The translations under genes and the position numbers were made by a program. A stretch of DNA of 64,000 nt from Alphaproteobacteria bacterium. Its GTDB lineage: Bacteria; Pseudomonadota; Alphaproteobacteria; SMXQ01. Below are positions 1 to 8,431 of the stretch, in pieces (within the stretch, counting starts at the first letter, position 1; each line of letters starts with the position of its first letter). Below the pieces are notes generated by a model. It was not told the DNA's origin. It saw only the letters and a list, made by a program, of their open reading frames with translations, and searched no databases. The DNA lies in assembly GCA_030831315.1 (NCBI GenBank), contig JAURLI010000065.1, positions 42,298 to 106,297 of the forward strand, in the 5' to 3' direction.

Positions 1-33
1 CGGACGCTTGATGCAAAGTTCGGGGAGATTCAT
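1..33 (-). CDS. RND efflux transporter permease, N-terminal fragment (runs off the window)
   Basis: Only the first eleven codons are in the window, reading M-N-L-P-E-L-C-I-K-R-P on the minus strand. This matches the usual opening of AcrB/MexB-type inner-membrane RND permeases (MNLPELCIRRPV...). The ATG overlaps the TGA of the upstream membrane fusion protein as ATGA, so the two are translationally coupled. The permease would be the proton-driven pump of a tripartite efflux complex. The identification rests on the short N-terminus plus the neighbour. Confidence 0.75.
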   Translation of the reverse strand, partial: MNLPELCIKRP

Positions 34-1334
34 GATCCGTTACCTTCAGCCGCCTGCTTCTTGCCACGTTTCTTCTTCGGTTCGCCCTCGGCGGGCGCTG
101 CAGCGGCATTACCACCGGCGCCTTCCTGCTCGGCCCCGCGCGCTCGAATGCGCCCGCCCGGCACCAGGTTGAGCTGGCCGTCCGTAACAACCTTCTCGCC
201 GACCTTGAGACCCGCAGAGATCACGCTGTAACTCTGGGTCGTTTCCTCGACCGTGATCGATCGCACTTCGACGGTATTGTCTTCGCGCGCGACCCAAACG
301 AAGGATCCCTTCTGGCCGATCTGCAGCGCGGCGGTCGGCACGACGATGGCGTTCGGGCGTTCGCGAATGACCATGGACAGGTTGACGAAGGCGCCCGGCG
401 TCAGGGTCTCATCGTCATTAGCGAAGGTCGCCTTGAGCTGGATCGTGCCCGTCGCAACATCGACGGCGTTGTTGACGAAGGTCAGCTTGCCCATCTGCTT
501 GACCGCACCGTCATTGGTTAGCGTTGCTTCGACCGGGACGGGCTTTTCGGCCATCAGGGACTTGAGTTGCAGCAAGTAGCGTTCGGGAACCGAGAAGGTC
601 ACGTAAATCGGCTTGATCTGGGTAATGGTGATCAGCGGGCTTGGATCGTTGGCCCTGACCAGATTGCCGACGCTGACCAGCAGCCCGCCGGTACGGCCCG
701 TGATCGGGGCGACGATGTTGGTGTAGTTGAGCTGCAGCCGCGCCTGGTCGACCGCCGCCTGTCCTGCCGCCAGAACCGCGCCAAGGGCTGCGTTGGAGGC
801 CTTTACGTCTTCATATTTCTGGCGCGAGGCATAGCCCATGTTGACCAGTTCCTGGTAGCGGGCGAGGTCCAGCTTGGTCTTTTCGAACTGGGCCCGGTCG
901 CGGGCGAGGTTGGCTTCGGCCTGGCGGAGCGTGACTTCGAACGGGCGCGGGTCGATGCGGAACAGTTTCTGTCCCTTGCGCACGACCTGGCCTTCTTCGA
1001 AGAAGGACTGATGCAGCTGGCCGTCCACCCGCGCCTTGACGCCGACGGTGGCGATCGGCTGCACGGAGCCGATGACCGTCAGCATCTGCGGCGTCGGGCG
1101 TGATTCGACCGTTGCGACCGACACAGAGACTGCGCCGCCGCCGCCGCCCCGGCGGCCCTTGCGGCCGCCACGGCTTTGGGCGTTCGCATTGCCCCCGTTG
1201 TTCGCGGCCGTCTGGGTTGCTTGCTTGCCCTTGAATAATCCACTGGCGGCATTGGTCAGCGGTTCGCGATAGGCGTAAGCGGCCAGCACGAGGCCAAGCA
1301 CGGCGAGCCCGGGAAGGACGATTTTCATTTTCAT
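30..1334 (-). CDS. RND efflux membrane fusion protein (periplasmic adaptor)
   Basis: This 434-residue protein is the HlyD/AcrA-type adaptor joining an inner-membrane RND pump to an outer-membrane channel. Residues 1-22 form an N-terminal signal or anchor helix, followed by a low-complexity Gly/Arg/Asn linker to about residue 70. The lipoyl (biotinyl-like) half-motif VGVKARVDGQL lies near residue 97, then comes the coiled-coil hairpin rich in RDRAQFEKTK-type heptads (about 135-200), then the second lipoyl half, beta-barrel and membrane-proximal domains. The C-terminus is Lys/Arg-rich. An AGGG lies about 7 nt before the chosen ATG; a second in-frame ATG follows two codons later. It overlaps the permease gene by ATGA. 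The exported substrate cannot be told from sequence. Confidence 0.9.
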   Translation of the reverse strand: MKMKIVLPGLAVLGLVLAAYAYREPLTNAASGLFKGKQATQTAANNGGNANAQSRGGRKGRRGGGGGAVSVSVATVESRPTPQMLTVIGSVQPIATVGVKARVDGQLHQSFFEEGQVVRKGQKLFRIDPRPFEVTLRQAEANLARDRAQFEKTKLDLARYQELVNMGYASRQKYEDVKASNAALGAVLAAGQAAVDQARLQLNYTNIVAPITGRTGGLLVSVGNLVRANDPSPLITITQIKPIYVTFSVPERYLLQLKSLMAEKPVPVEATLTNDGAVKQMGKLTFVNNAVDVATGTIQLKATFANDDETLTPGAFVNLSMVIRERPNAIVVPTAALQIGQKGSFVWVAREDNTVEVRSITVEETTQSYSVISAGLKVGEKVVTDGQLNLVPGGRIRARGAEQEGAGGNAAAAPAEGEPKKKRGKKQAAEGNGS

Positions 1335-1450
1335 TGGTTGGCCCTAAAGGTACCGGGCGTGGACGCGGCATGCCGCGACCGCAAGGCCGGTTCTGGATGG
1401 TGTTGAATCACGGACCGTTTTCATCGGCATCGCGTTGGCCGCCTGCGGCC

Positions 1451-1476
1451 AAAAAAATGTCGCCCGGCGGGGGCGA
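1451..1476 (-). terminator. Terminator-like hairpin in the leader of the efflux operon
   Basis: On the minus strand a 6-bp GC stem (TCGCCC/GGGCGA, arms 1460-1465 and 1471-1476) is followed by ACA and seven Ts (1457-1451). This is an intrinsic-terminator shape. It lies about 117 nt upstream of the adaptor start codon, and no gene ends just before it. It could be an attenuator in the efflux leader, or a back-up terminator for the tctA-like transcript. The stem is short. Confidence 0.4.
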
Positions 1477-1694
1477 TAGGTGAGCATTTACGCCGCCGAT
1501 CTGATCGGCACTGTCCCGCCAAGGGTGACGTGGTGGATGCCTGCGCTTCCCTTCAAGCCCGGTCTCTTCACCGGCCGGTGCCGGAAGGGCGCTCCTCCCC
1601 GGCAGCGGTCCCAAGCAGGTCATCGCAGGCTAACTGTGCCTTTTGATCGTGGCGGAAACAAGGCGATTTCCGGTTATTGGAAACCGGGTTCTGG

Positions 1695-1731
1695 CCAAAA
1701 GAAACGGGCGGGGGGAGGTCCCCCCGCCCGT
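1695..1731 (-). terminator. Rho-independent terminator after the tctA-like gene
   Basis: A perfect 12-bp stem (arms 1704-1715 and 1720-1731, ACGGGCGGGGGG and its complement) closes a 4-nt loop. On the minus strand it is followed by TTTCTTTT. It starts about 37 nt past the stop codon of the permease gene at 1768, as expected for its terminator. The rest of 1335-1767 holds no convincing gene. Confidence 0.85.
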
Positions 1732-1767
1732 AAAGTTCACAACAGGTAAGCGGGTTACGGTACGCGT

Positions 1768-3843
1768 TTACAAAGACGGAATGATTTCCTTGAGCGCCGG
1801 GAACAGGTCGCCAAGGATCGTCGGCGGCCAGGGAATGGTCAGCAACTGGTCGAACAGCGCCCAGGTGATGACCACGACGCTGATCGCCATGGTAAGGGTG
1901 ATCTTCCAGGGTTCCTTGCCCTCGATACGCATGAAGCTGATGATGAAGACCAGCGTCGTAATGAGGACGCCGACCAGCGCCATCGAGCCCATGTAGGCAA
2001 GCAACCAGCCGAAGAAGATGATGCCGCGCAGGCCGATCTCCTTCGCCGACATGTGATCCTGGCCTTCGGCCTGGATGTCCATGTGGAGGCTCTTCTGGGC
2101 CTGCTGCACGATGGCGTCACCGCCGTGGACAACCGCGTCGTGACCGCGCATCGTCTGGTTCATCAGACTGATGACAGCGAAAACGACGGCACCCGTGCCG
2201 ACGATCACCGGGATGATCTTGGCATCGTAGTTCCAGTCCATCGAGATGTAGAGCAACGTGCCCACAACGCCGATGAAGAAGACCGTGAACCAGGCTTCAC
2301 GCGGGAAATGGACCCGGCCGAAGCCCGACAGCATGCCGACGAAACCACCCGAGCCACGCACTTCCCGCATGAACGGGCGGGCGAGACCGAGGATGGCAAG
2401 AGCGAACATCGCCATAACCACCGGACGGGTCAGCCATTCGGCACCGTAACGTTCTACCGAAATGAAGAGGTAGCGTTCGATCAGGTCGCCCAGCACGAAG
2501 CCCAGCACGAGAGGCGGACGCGGCCACTTGAGCTGCTTCATGGTCCAGCCGACAACCCCGAAGAACAGCAGGGCATAAAGGTCGCCCCACTGGCGCTGGC
2601 CTTCGAAGGCGCCGAGATAAACGATCGCCAGCACCGGCGGCAGGATCAGCGTGTAACGCAGCGTTGACAGCTTGGCGAACTGCGGGCTGAAGGCATAGCA
2701 GATGCCCGCGCCGAGCACGTTGGCGAGAGCCACCGACCACACCATCGAATAGGTGACGTCGAGGTTCTTCGTCAGCATGTCCGGACCCGGGACGAGGCCG
2801 TGGATCAGGAAGGCGCCGAGCAGGATCGCCATGGAGGCCGAACCCGGCACGCCGAAGGCAATGGTCGGAACCAGAGAGCCGCCTTCCTTGGCGTTGTTCG
2901 ACGATTCGGACGCGATGACGCCGCGAATGTCACCCTTGCCGAAGGTTGCTTCCGCACCCTTTTCGGTCTTGAGCGCATGGCCATAAGCCACCCAGTCGAT
3001 GATCGAGGCGCCGATGCCCGGGACTGCCCCGAGGGCGGCACCCAGCCATGAGCAGCGCAGGACCAGCCACCAGTTCTGGAAGACGTCCTTCATGCCCTGC
3101 AACTGGCCCTTGCGCACATCAGTTACAGTGTGGCTCGCAATGGCCGTGCGGGAGATGAACAGGTCCGCCAGTTCGGGCAGGGCGAACAGGCCGAGCGCCA
3201 CCGGAACGATCGGCATGCCGTCCCACAGGTACAGCGTGTCGAAGGTCCAGCGGAGCGTGCCCGTCTGCGGGTCGGAGCCGACCATCGCGATCATGATGCC
3301 GAAACACGAGGCAGCAAGACCGCGCAATGGCGCCGAACCCGAGAGCGCCGCCACCATGCTCATGCCGAACACGGCGAAGGACAGCAGTTCGGGCGATCCT
3401 ATGTACAGCATCACCGGCCGCAGGACGGGGATGGAGAGCGCCAGCAGAAGGGCGCCGAACAGGCCGCCCATCAGCGATGCGGTATAGGCTGCGGAAAGCG
3501 CCCGGCCGGCTTCGCCCTTTTTCGCAAGGGGGAAGCCGTCAAGGACGGTTGCCGCCGATCCCGCACCCCCGGGGACGCCGAAGACGATCGCCGGGATGGT
3601 GTCGCCGGTGGCGATGACCGAACCGAGGCCCAGCAGGAAGGCGAAGGCCGTGTACGGGTCCATGTCGAAGGTGAAGGGCAGCAGCAGGGCCGTGCCCGCA
3701 AGACCGCCGATACCCGGCAGAATTGCGAAAATCAGGCCGATGACGACGCCCGAGAACAGAATAAACAGCCGCCAGGGATCGAGCATGATGCCCAATGCTT
3801 TCCCTGCCGCGGTGACCATATGGAGGTCCCAGAAGAGTTCCAT
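1768..3843 (-). CDS. Tripartite tricarboxylate transporter permease, TctA fused to a TctB-like domain
   Basis: The protein has 691 residues, whereas a typical TctA has about 500. Residues 1 to about 500 are the large TctA (DUF112) permease with many membrane helices and the glycine-rich motifs ILPGIGGL, TIPAIVFGVPGG and VPTIAFGVPGS. From about residue 515 there is extra sequence with roughly four further helices (around WFTVFFIGVVGTLLY, IIPVIVGTGAVVF, GWLLAYMGSMALVGVL and ITLTMAISVVVITW). It resembles the small TctB subunit, which is normally separate. The pair would use sodium or proton gradients to import carboxylates delivered by a TctC periplasmic binding protein. No tctC lies beside it, so the binding protein must be elsewhere. 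AAGGACC precedes the ATG. The substrate is unknown. Confidence 0.9.
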   Translation of the reverse strand: MELFWDLHMVTAAGKALGIMLDPWRLFILFSGVVIGLIFAILPGIGGLAGTALLLPFTFDMDPYTAFAFLLGLGSVIATGDTIPAIVFGVPGGAGSAATVLDGFPLAKKGEAGRALSAAYTASLMGGLFGALLLALSIPVLRPVMLYIGSPELLSFAVFGMSMVAALSGSAPLRGLAASCFGIMIAMVGSDPQTGTLRWTFDTLYLWDGMPIVPVALGLFALPELADLFISRTAIASHTVTDVRKGQLQGMKDVFQNWWLVLRCSWLGAALGAVPGIGASIIDWVAYGHALKTEKGAEATFGKGDIRGVIASESSNNAKEGGSLVPTIAFGVPGSASMAILLGAFLIHGLVPGPDMLTKNLDVTYSMVWSVALANVLGAGICYAFSPQFAKLSTLRYTLILPPVLAIVYLGAFEGQRQWGDLYALLFFGVVGWTMKQLKWPRPPLVLGFVLGDLIERYLFISVERYGAEWLTRPVVMAMFALAILGLARPFMREVRGSGGFVGMLSGFGRVHFPREAWFTVFFIGVVGTLLYISMDWNYDAKIIPVIVGTGAVVFAVISLMNQTMRGHDAVVHGGDAIVQQAQKSLHMDIQAEGQDHMSAKEIGLRGIIFFGWLLAYMGSMALVGVLITTLVFIISFMRIEGKEPWKITLTMAISVVVITWALFDQLLTIPWPPTILGDLFPALKEIIPSL

Positions 3844-4278
3844 GGATCCAGGTCCTTATAGACCGGGGCTTTAGGCGTCCGTCCCCTTGCGGGGCACACT
3901 CCCGACGATGTCTTGCACGGGGCCTGTCCCGATCAGACGGACTAACCGCTTGATCGGAAAAAATCTTTTGGGGATTTTGGCAGGAGACCCAAACTCGACG
4001 GCAAACCGGCCCTTGCGGGGGGTTTCTTTTGGTCGAGAACGCGTGGCGGCGCGCGGTTGAGCCTCTCGGTATTGGTTGGGTCGCTTATTGCGACGCGGCG
4101 GATCATATTTGCGGTCCTCTATAAAAGACAAGCACCCCGCATGGGTGATATGAAAATATTTCGATTGATTTTCCAAAAACCGGACTCGATCCGGCCGGGC
4201 GGCGGGGGGCTGGAAAGACCGCCCCGTCTGTGGTTGAAAAGAGAAAATCCGGCAAAAATTCGGCAGGGGAGAATACGC
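3844..4278. other. Divergent intergenic region, no gene seen
   Basis: These 435 bp separate the start codons of the permease (minus) and the CoxL-like gene (plus), so both promoters should lie here. I see only weak hairpins (for example CCCC-TTGC-GGGG near 3890) and no convincing -35/-10 pair, riboswitch or RNA gene. Open frames crossing it on either strand are extensions or shadows of the CoxL-like gene. Confidence 0.6.
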
Positions 4279-6612
4279 ATGGGTGAGTACGCAATCGGCC
4301 AGGGAGTTCCGCGTTCGGAAGATCCGCGCCTGCTGAAGGGCGGCGGCCGCTACGTCGATGATGTGAAGCTGCCGCGCATGGCCTTTGGCGTGGTGGTGCG
4401 TTCGCCCCATGCGCACGCGCGAATCAAATCCATCGACACCAGCGCCGCGCTGGAGGCACCGGGCGTGCTGGCCGTGCTCACCGGCGAAGACTGGAAGGCC
4501 TCGGGCTTTGGCGACATCCCGTCCGGCGGCGGCCAGAACCTGCGCGACGGCACCAAGATGTTCGTGCCGCCGACCCCGGCGCTCGCGCGCGACAAGGTGC
4601 GCCGTGTCGGTGATTACGTTGCCTTCGTGGTTGCCGAAACCCAGTACCAGGCGATGGACGCGGCAGACCTGGTCGCCGTCGATTACGAGGAATTGCCCTC
4701 GGTCACGGCGACGGGCGATGCGATGAAGCCGGGCGCCGCGCAAATCTGGGACGAATGCCCGAACAACATTTCCTTCGTCTTTCTTGGCGGTGACCGGGAA
4801 AAGACCGAAGCCGCCTTTGCGTCCGCCGCCCATGTTGCGCGCCAGGACATGGCGATCAACCGCGTCGTCGCCGCTGCGATGGAGCCGCGTTCGTGCATCG
4901 GCGATTACAACGCGGCGGAAAACCACTACACCCTCTACACGACGACCCAGGGCGCGCACACATACCGCGCCGCTGTCGCCGGCAAGATCCTGAAGGTTCC
5001 CGAAAGCAAGCTGCGCGTCATCGCCCAGGATGTGGGCGGGTCCTTCGGCATGAAGTCGGGCATCTACAATGAAAACGGTCTGGTGCTGCTGGCCTCGAAG
5101 CTGCTGCGCCGCCCCGTGAAATGGACCAGCACCCGGTCCGAGGCGATCCTGTCTGATAGTCAGGGCCGCGACAATCTGGTGACGGTCGAGCTCGCCCTCG
5201 ACAAGGACAAGCGGTTCACGGGCCTGCGCGTCACCTCCATCGCCAACCTCGGTTGCACGCTGATGCAGGGCACCCTCAACCCCGCCTACAACAACATCGG
5301 CGGTGTCGCCGGCGTCTACAAGATCCCGGCGATCAGCGTCGATATTACCGGCGTCTATACCAACACCGTACCGACGCGGCCTTATCGCGGGGCTGGGCGG
5401 CCTGAAGCCTCGTTCATGATCGAACGCATCATCGATGTCGCCGCCGACCAGCTCGGCGTGGATGCGATGGATTTGCGCCGGGCCAACTACATTGCGCCGA
5501 CGGAGCTGCCCTACAAAACGGCGCTCACTTTCAATTACGATTCGGGCGAGTTCGAAAAGAACATGGACATGGCCCTCAGGCAGGCCGACTACGCGGGCTT
5601 CGAGGCGCGCAGGCGCGAATCGCGCGCGCGCGGCAAGCTGCGTGGCTTCGGCCTGTCCAACTGCATCGAAAAGGCGGCCTCTCCCGGGGTCGAGGGCGCG
5701 GAGCTGCGCTTTGATCGCGGCGGCACGGCGACCCTGTTCGCGGGCTCCGTCACTACGGGCCAGGGCCATGAAACGGCATTCAAGCAGATCGTCTGCGAAC
5801 GCCTCGGCCTCAAGTTCTCGGACGTTCATTACGTCTGGGGCGATACCGACAAGGTCGCCTTCGGGCATGGTTCGGGCGGCTCGCGCTCGTCGGCGCTCGG
5901 CTCGTCCGCCGTGCTGCTGGCGACCGAGAAGGTGCTTGCCAAGGCGACGAAGATCGCCGCCCGCGCGCTCGAAGTGGATGCGGGCGACGTCGCGTTTGCA
6001 GACGGCGTGTTTTCGTCGTCGAAGTCTAACAAGACTCTGACCATCAAGGACGTCGCCAAGCTGTCGCTCAATCCCAAGGCCCTGCCCGAGGGCATGGAGC
6101 CGGGCCTGATCGAGCAGGCCGTCCATGTCGCCAAGGCGGCGAACTATCCCAACGGCGTGCATGCCTGCGAGGTCGAGATCGACGAGGAAACCGGCAAGGT
6201 CGACATCGTCGCCTACAACGTCGTCGACGACGTCGGCACGGTGATCAACATCAACCTCGTGCATGGGCAGGTGCATGGCGGCATCGCCCAAGGGGCGGGG
6301 CAGATCCTGAAAGAAGACATGGCCTGCGATCCTGTTTCGGGCCAGCCGCTGACCGGCACCTTCCTCGATTACGCGATGCCGAAGGCCGCCGACTTTCCCC
6401 ACATTCGTGTCACCTGCAACCCGGTGCCGACCAAGACCAACCCGCTCGGCGTCAAGGGCGTGGGCGAGGCGGGGGCCGTCGGTTCCATGCCTGCCGTCGC
6501 CAACGCGGTTGTCGATGCGCTGTCGGTGCTGGGCATCGACAACATCCCGATGCCGGCAACCCCGGAGCGGGTGTGGCGGCTGATCAGGGACGCCCGACAG
6601 GGGGCGCAGTAG
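4279..6612 (+). CDS. CoxL-like molybdenum hydroxylase large subunit (form II, xanthine/aldehyde dehydrogenase family)
   Basis: This 777-residue protein is the molybdopterin-binding subunit of the xanthine oxidase family. It opens with IGQGVPRSEDPRLLKGGGRYVDD, typical of CoxL/CutL. The active-site loop at 368-374 reads PYRGAGR, the form-II signature. True CO dehydrogenases carry AYxCSFR, so CO oxidation is unlikely. The catalytic glutamate sits in GVGEAG (Glu 730). Family partners, a FAD subunit (CoxM) and a 2Fe-2S subunit (CoxS), are not adjacent, so it is an orphan here. The start at 4279 has AGGGGAG about 8 nt upstream; the frame is open further 5' but that stretch lacks family similarity. 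The substrate is probably an aldehyde, N-heterocycle or aromatic, and cannot be fixed further. Confidence 0.88.
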   Translation: MGEYAIGQGVPRSEDPRLLKGGGRYVDDVKLPRMAFGVVVRSPHAHARIKSIDTSAALEAPGVLAVLTGEDWKASGFGDIPSGGGQNLRDGTKMFVPPTPALARDKVRRVGDYVAFVVAETQYQAMDAADLVAVDYEELPSVTATGDAMKPGAAQIWDECPNNISFVFLGGDREKTEAAFASAAHVARQDMAINRVVAAAMEPRSCIGDYNAAENHYTLYTTTQGAHTYRAAVAGKILKVPESKLRVIAQDVGGSFGMKSGIYNENGLVLLASKLLRRPVKWTSTRSEAILSDSQGRDNLVTVELALDKDKRFTGLRVTSIANLGCTLMQGTLNPAYNNIGGVAGVYKIPAISVDITGVYTNTVPTRPYRGAGRPEASFMIERIIDVAADQLGVDAMDLRRANYIAPTELPYKTALTFNYDSGEFEKNMDMALRQADYAGFEARRRESRARGKLRGFGLSNCIEKAASPGVEGAELRFDRGGTATLFAGSVTTGQGHETAFKQIVCERLGLKFSDVHYVWGDTDKVAFGHGSGGSRSSALGSSAVLLATEKVLAKATKIAARALEVDAGDVAFADGVFSSSKSNKTLTIKDVAKLSLNPKALPEGMEPGLIEQAVHVAKAANYPNGVHACEVEIDEETGKVDIVAYNVVDDVGTVININLVHGQVHGGIAQGAGQILKEDMACDPVSGQPLTGTFLDYAMPKAADFPHIRVTCNPVPTKTNPLGVKGVGEAGAVGSMPAVANAVVDALSVLGIDNIPMPATPERVWRLIRDARQGAQ

Positions 6613-6620
6613 CCCAAATC

Positions 6621-6651
6621 AAAAGGCCCGGCGATTGCCGGGCCTTTTCGT
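6621..6651. terminator. Bidirectional intrinsic terminator
   Basis: A 12-bp perfect stem (AAAAGGCCCGGC, 6621-6632, and its complement at 6637-6648) around a GATT loop carries an A-tract on one side and a T-tract on the other. It sits between the CoxL-like gene (ends 6612) and the convergent NMT1-like gene (ends 6655), so it can stop transcription from both. Confidence 0.88.
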
Positions 6652-6654
6652 TTG

Positions 6655-7569
6655 TCAGGCGGCGTTCTTGGGCCTGCCGCCGGGCTTCGGCGCGGAAAGG
6701 CCCGTCGCCTCGCACCAGTAGCTTGCGTCGTAGAAATGCTCCGCATCGTGATGGGGCGGCGGATAGACGCCAAGTTCGATGCGCAGTTCCATGTTCTTGC
6801 GGATGGCGTCGGGGTTGATGGCGCCCTTGGGCACGACGCGATCGTAGGCGTGCTCGGCGCGGTCGCGCTTGAGGCCTTCTTCCTTCATCAGCAGCGCGAT
6901 GGTCTCCTCCCGGTTTTCCGGCGCGAGCAGCCAGTCGCAGGACGCCGCCCAGGCGCGGATGAAGCGCACGACGATGTCGCGGTTGCCTTCCACCCAGCTG
7001 CGCAAGCCCCAGCCGCAGGCAAGCGGCCAGTCGGGCACGTAATCCTCGGCGCGGCCGAGCAGCACGGCGCCCTCGGCCAAAACGCGGTCGGAAGACGGCG
7101 GGGTCAGCATCGCCGCCTCGACCTTGCCGGCGCTGAAGGCCTTGGCGCGTTCGGGGGTGTTGCCGATGATCTCGACCCGGTAGTCGCTTTCCATCAGCCC
7201 GTGGCTGCGCATCATCTTCATGCGGATGAGATCGAGGTTCGAATCGCCCGGGTCCCCCGCCAGCAGGCGCCCGCGCAGGTCCTCGATACGGGTGATGCCG
7301 GGCTGGCCGATCAGGTAGGCGCCGAGCCCTTCTTCGGCCTGCATGAACAGCACGTAATCGACATGATCGCGGGTCGAGCGCGCGATCATGGTGTCGGCCG
7401 ACGAGAGCGTCATGTTCCACTTGCCCGCGGCCATTTCGTCGTTGTGCTGGGGTGCCAGCTTGGCGATGTGGAAATCGATGGCGAGGCCTTCGCGCGCGAA
7501 AAAGCCCATGGCGTCGGCCACCACATGGGGCGGGCGCCGCGAATATCCACTGACGGTGATGCGGTCCAT
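6655..7569 (-). CDS. NMT1/THI5-SsuA-like substrate-binding domain protein, no signal peptide
   Basis: This 304-residue protein has the periplasmic-binding-protein type II fold of the NMT1/THI5/SsuA group: an early VVADAMGFFAREGL segment (the GYFAxEGL-type signature), then GQPGITRIEDLRGR, then a hinge and second lobe. It begins MDRITVSG with GGGAGG just upstream and has no signal peptide. It may therefore act in the cytoplasm as a sensor or decarboxylase-like enzyme rather than serve a transporter, and no ABC permease is near. The same strand carries a class II aldolase gene 54 nt upstream, so the two are probably co-transcribed. Ligand unknown. Confidence 0.75.
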   Translation of the reverse strand: MDRITVSGYSRRPPHVVADAMGFFAREGLAIDFHIAKLAPQHNDEMAAGKWNMTLSSADTMIARSTRDHVDYVLFMQAEEGLGAYLIGQPGITRIEDLRGRLLAGDPGDSNLDLIRMKMMRSHGLMESDYRVEIIGNTPERAKAFSAGKVEAAMLTPPSSDRVLAEGAVLLGRAEDYVPDWPLACGWGLRSWVEGNRDIVVRFIRAWAASCDWLLAPENREETIALLMKEEGLKRDRAEHAYDRVVPKGAINPDAIRKNMELRIELGVYPPPHHDAEHFYDASYWCEATGLSAPKPGGRPKNAA

Positions 7570-7623
7570 GAAAGCCTCCCGGTTTCGGGGTCTTTGCCCC
7601 ATTGTTCTGTTTTGTATTCTGTT

Positions 7624-8349
7624 TTAACGCAGCTTGTCGGCGATGCCGGGGCCCAGTTCCCCGACCAGGCCGTCCCACACGCGCTCGAGGATCTTCTGGC
7701 TTTCGTGCAGGGTATTGGAAATTTCCATTTCCTTCGGGTGCAGAATGCTGGGTTCGCCCAGGCGCAGGATATCCATGTGGATGCGCGCGTTGTCACGCAG
7801 CACGATGGAACGGAAAACGGTTTCGCGCACGTTGTTGCCAACGACGACGGCGCCGTGGCGGCGCAGCAGCATGATGCGGTTGGGGCCGAGTGCGCGCGCC
7901 ATCGACTGCGCTTCTTCCATCTTGACGACGATGATCTGCGTGTCGCCGAAATCATCGCGGTTGTCCCACACGGGGATGACGCTGCCCAGCATGCCGCCGA
8001 CATGGGTGACGGGCTTGGGCGGCTGTCCCACGTTGCAGAAGGGGATCAGGTCGATGGGATGGCCGTGGCAGACGCAATTGACGTCGGGACGGGCGGCATA
8101 GACGGCGGCATGAATGACGCGCTCGCCGTAGCCCTGGATGTCGCTGCCGCCGACGAGGTTGCCGTCGAGGTCGAATTCGTGGAGGTCGGAAACCGATACA
8201 AGGTTGGGCGCCAGCGCACGCGACAGGATGAAGCGGCCGGGATCGTCGGGGTGGCGGGCGGAGATATGGCCGAGCCCGACCAGAAAGCCCTCGCGGGCGA
8301 GGATGTGGTTGGCCAGCGTCAGCTCGCGGCGCACCTCGGTCAGGGTCAT
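7624..8349 (-). CDS. Class II aldolase/adducin family protein
   Basis: This 241-residue protein has the single-domain class II (zinc) aldolase fold used by fuculose-phosphate aldolase, ribulose-5-phosphate 4-epimerase and various decarboxylases. Visible elements are GLGHISARHP near residue 25, the metal-binding CHGHPIDLIPF and a C-terminal LLRRHGAVVVG supplying the third histidine. GGAGATTT precedes the ATG at 8349; the longer frame upstream is not needed. It is followed by the NMT1-like gene in one likely operon. Family members act on diverse hydroxy-acids or sugar phosphates, so the substrate is not assignable. A second class II aldolase gene lies at 10381. Confidence 0.85.
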   Translation of the reverse strand: MTLTEVRRELTLANHILAREGFLVGLGHISARHPDDPGRFILSRALAPNLVSVSDLHEFDLDGNLVGGSDIQGYGERVIHAAVYAARPDVNCVCHGHPIDLIPFCNVGQPPKPVTHVGGMLGSVIPVWDNRDDFGDTQIIVVKMEEAQSMARALGPNRIMLLRRHGAVVVGNNVRETVFRSIVLRDNARIHMDILRLGEPSILHPKEMEISNTLHESQKILERVWDGLVGELGPGIADKLR

Positions 8350-8431
8350 GGAAATCTCCGGCGCGTTTTCTTGTTGGCTTCGGGCTACAGGGGTTTTGTG
8401 CCGGTTCCCGCCGCCCCCGTCAACGGGCGCT

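Noticed and set aside
3985-4035. GC hairpin followed by CTTTTGG, terminator-like on the plus strand
   Set aside because: The stem has internal mismatches and no plus-strand gene ends before it.
3871-6402. 843-codon minus-strand open frame
   Set aside because: It mirrors the CoxL-like gene, whose plus-strand product has clear family motifs; the antisense product has none.
6584-7678. 364-codon minus-strand frame overlapping the NMT1-like gene
   Set aside because: It is a different phase of the same strand, Arg/Pro-rich and low-complexity; the 6655-7569 frame has the family motifs.
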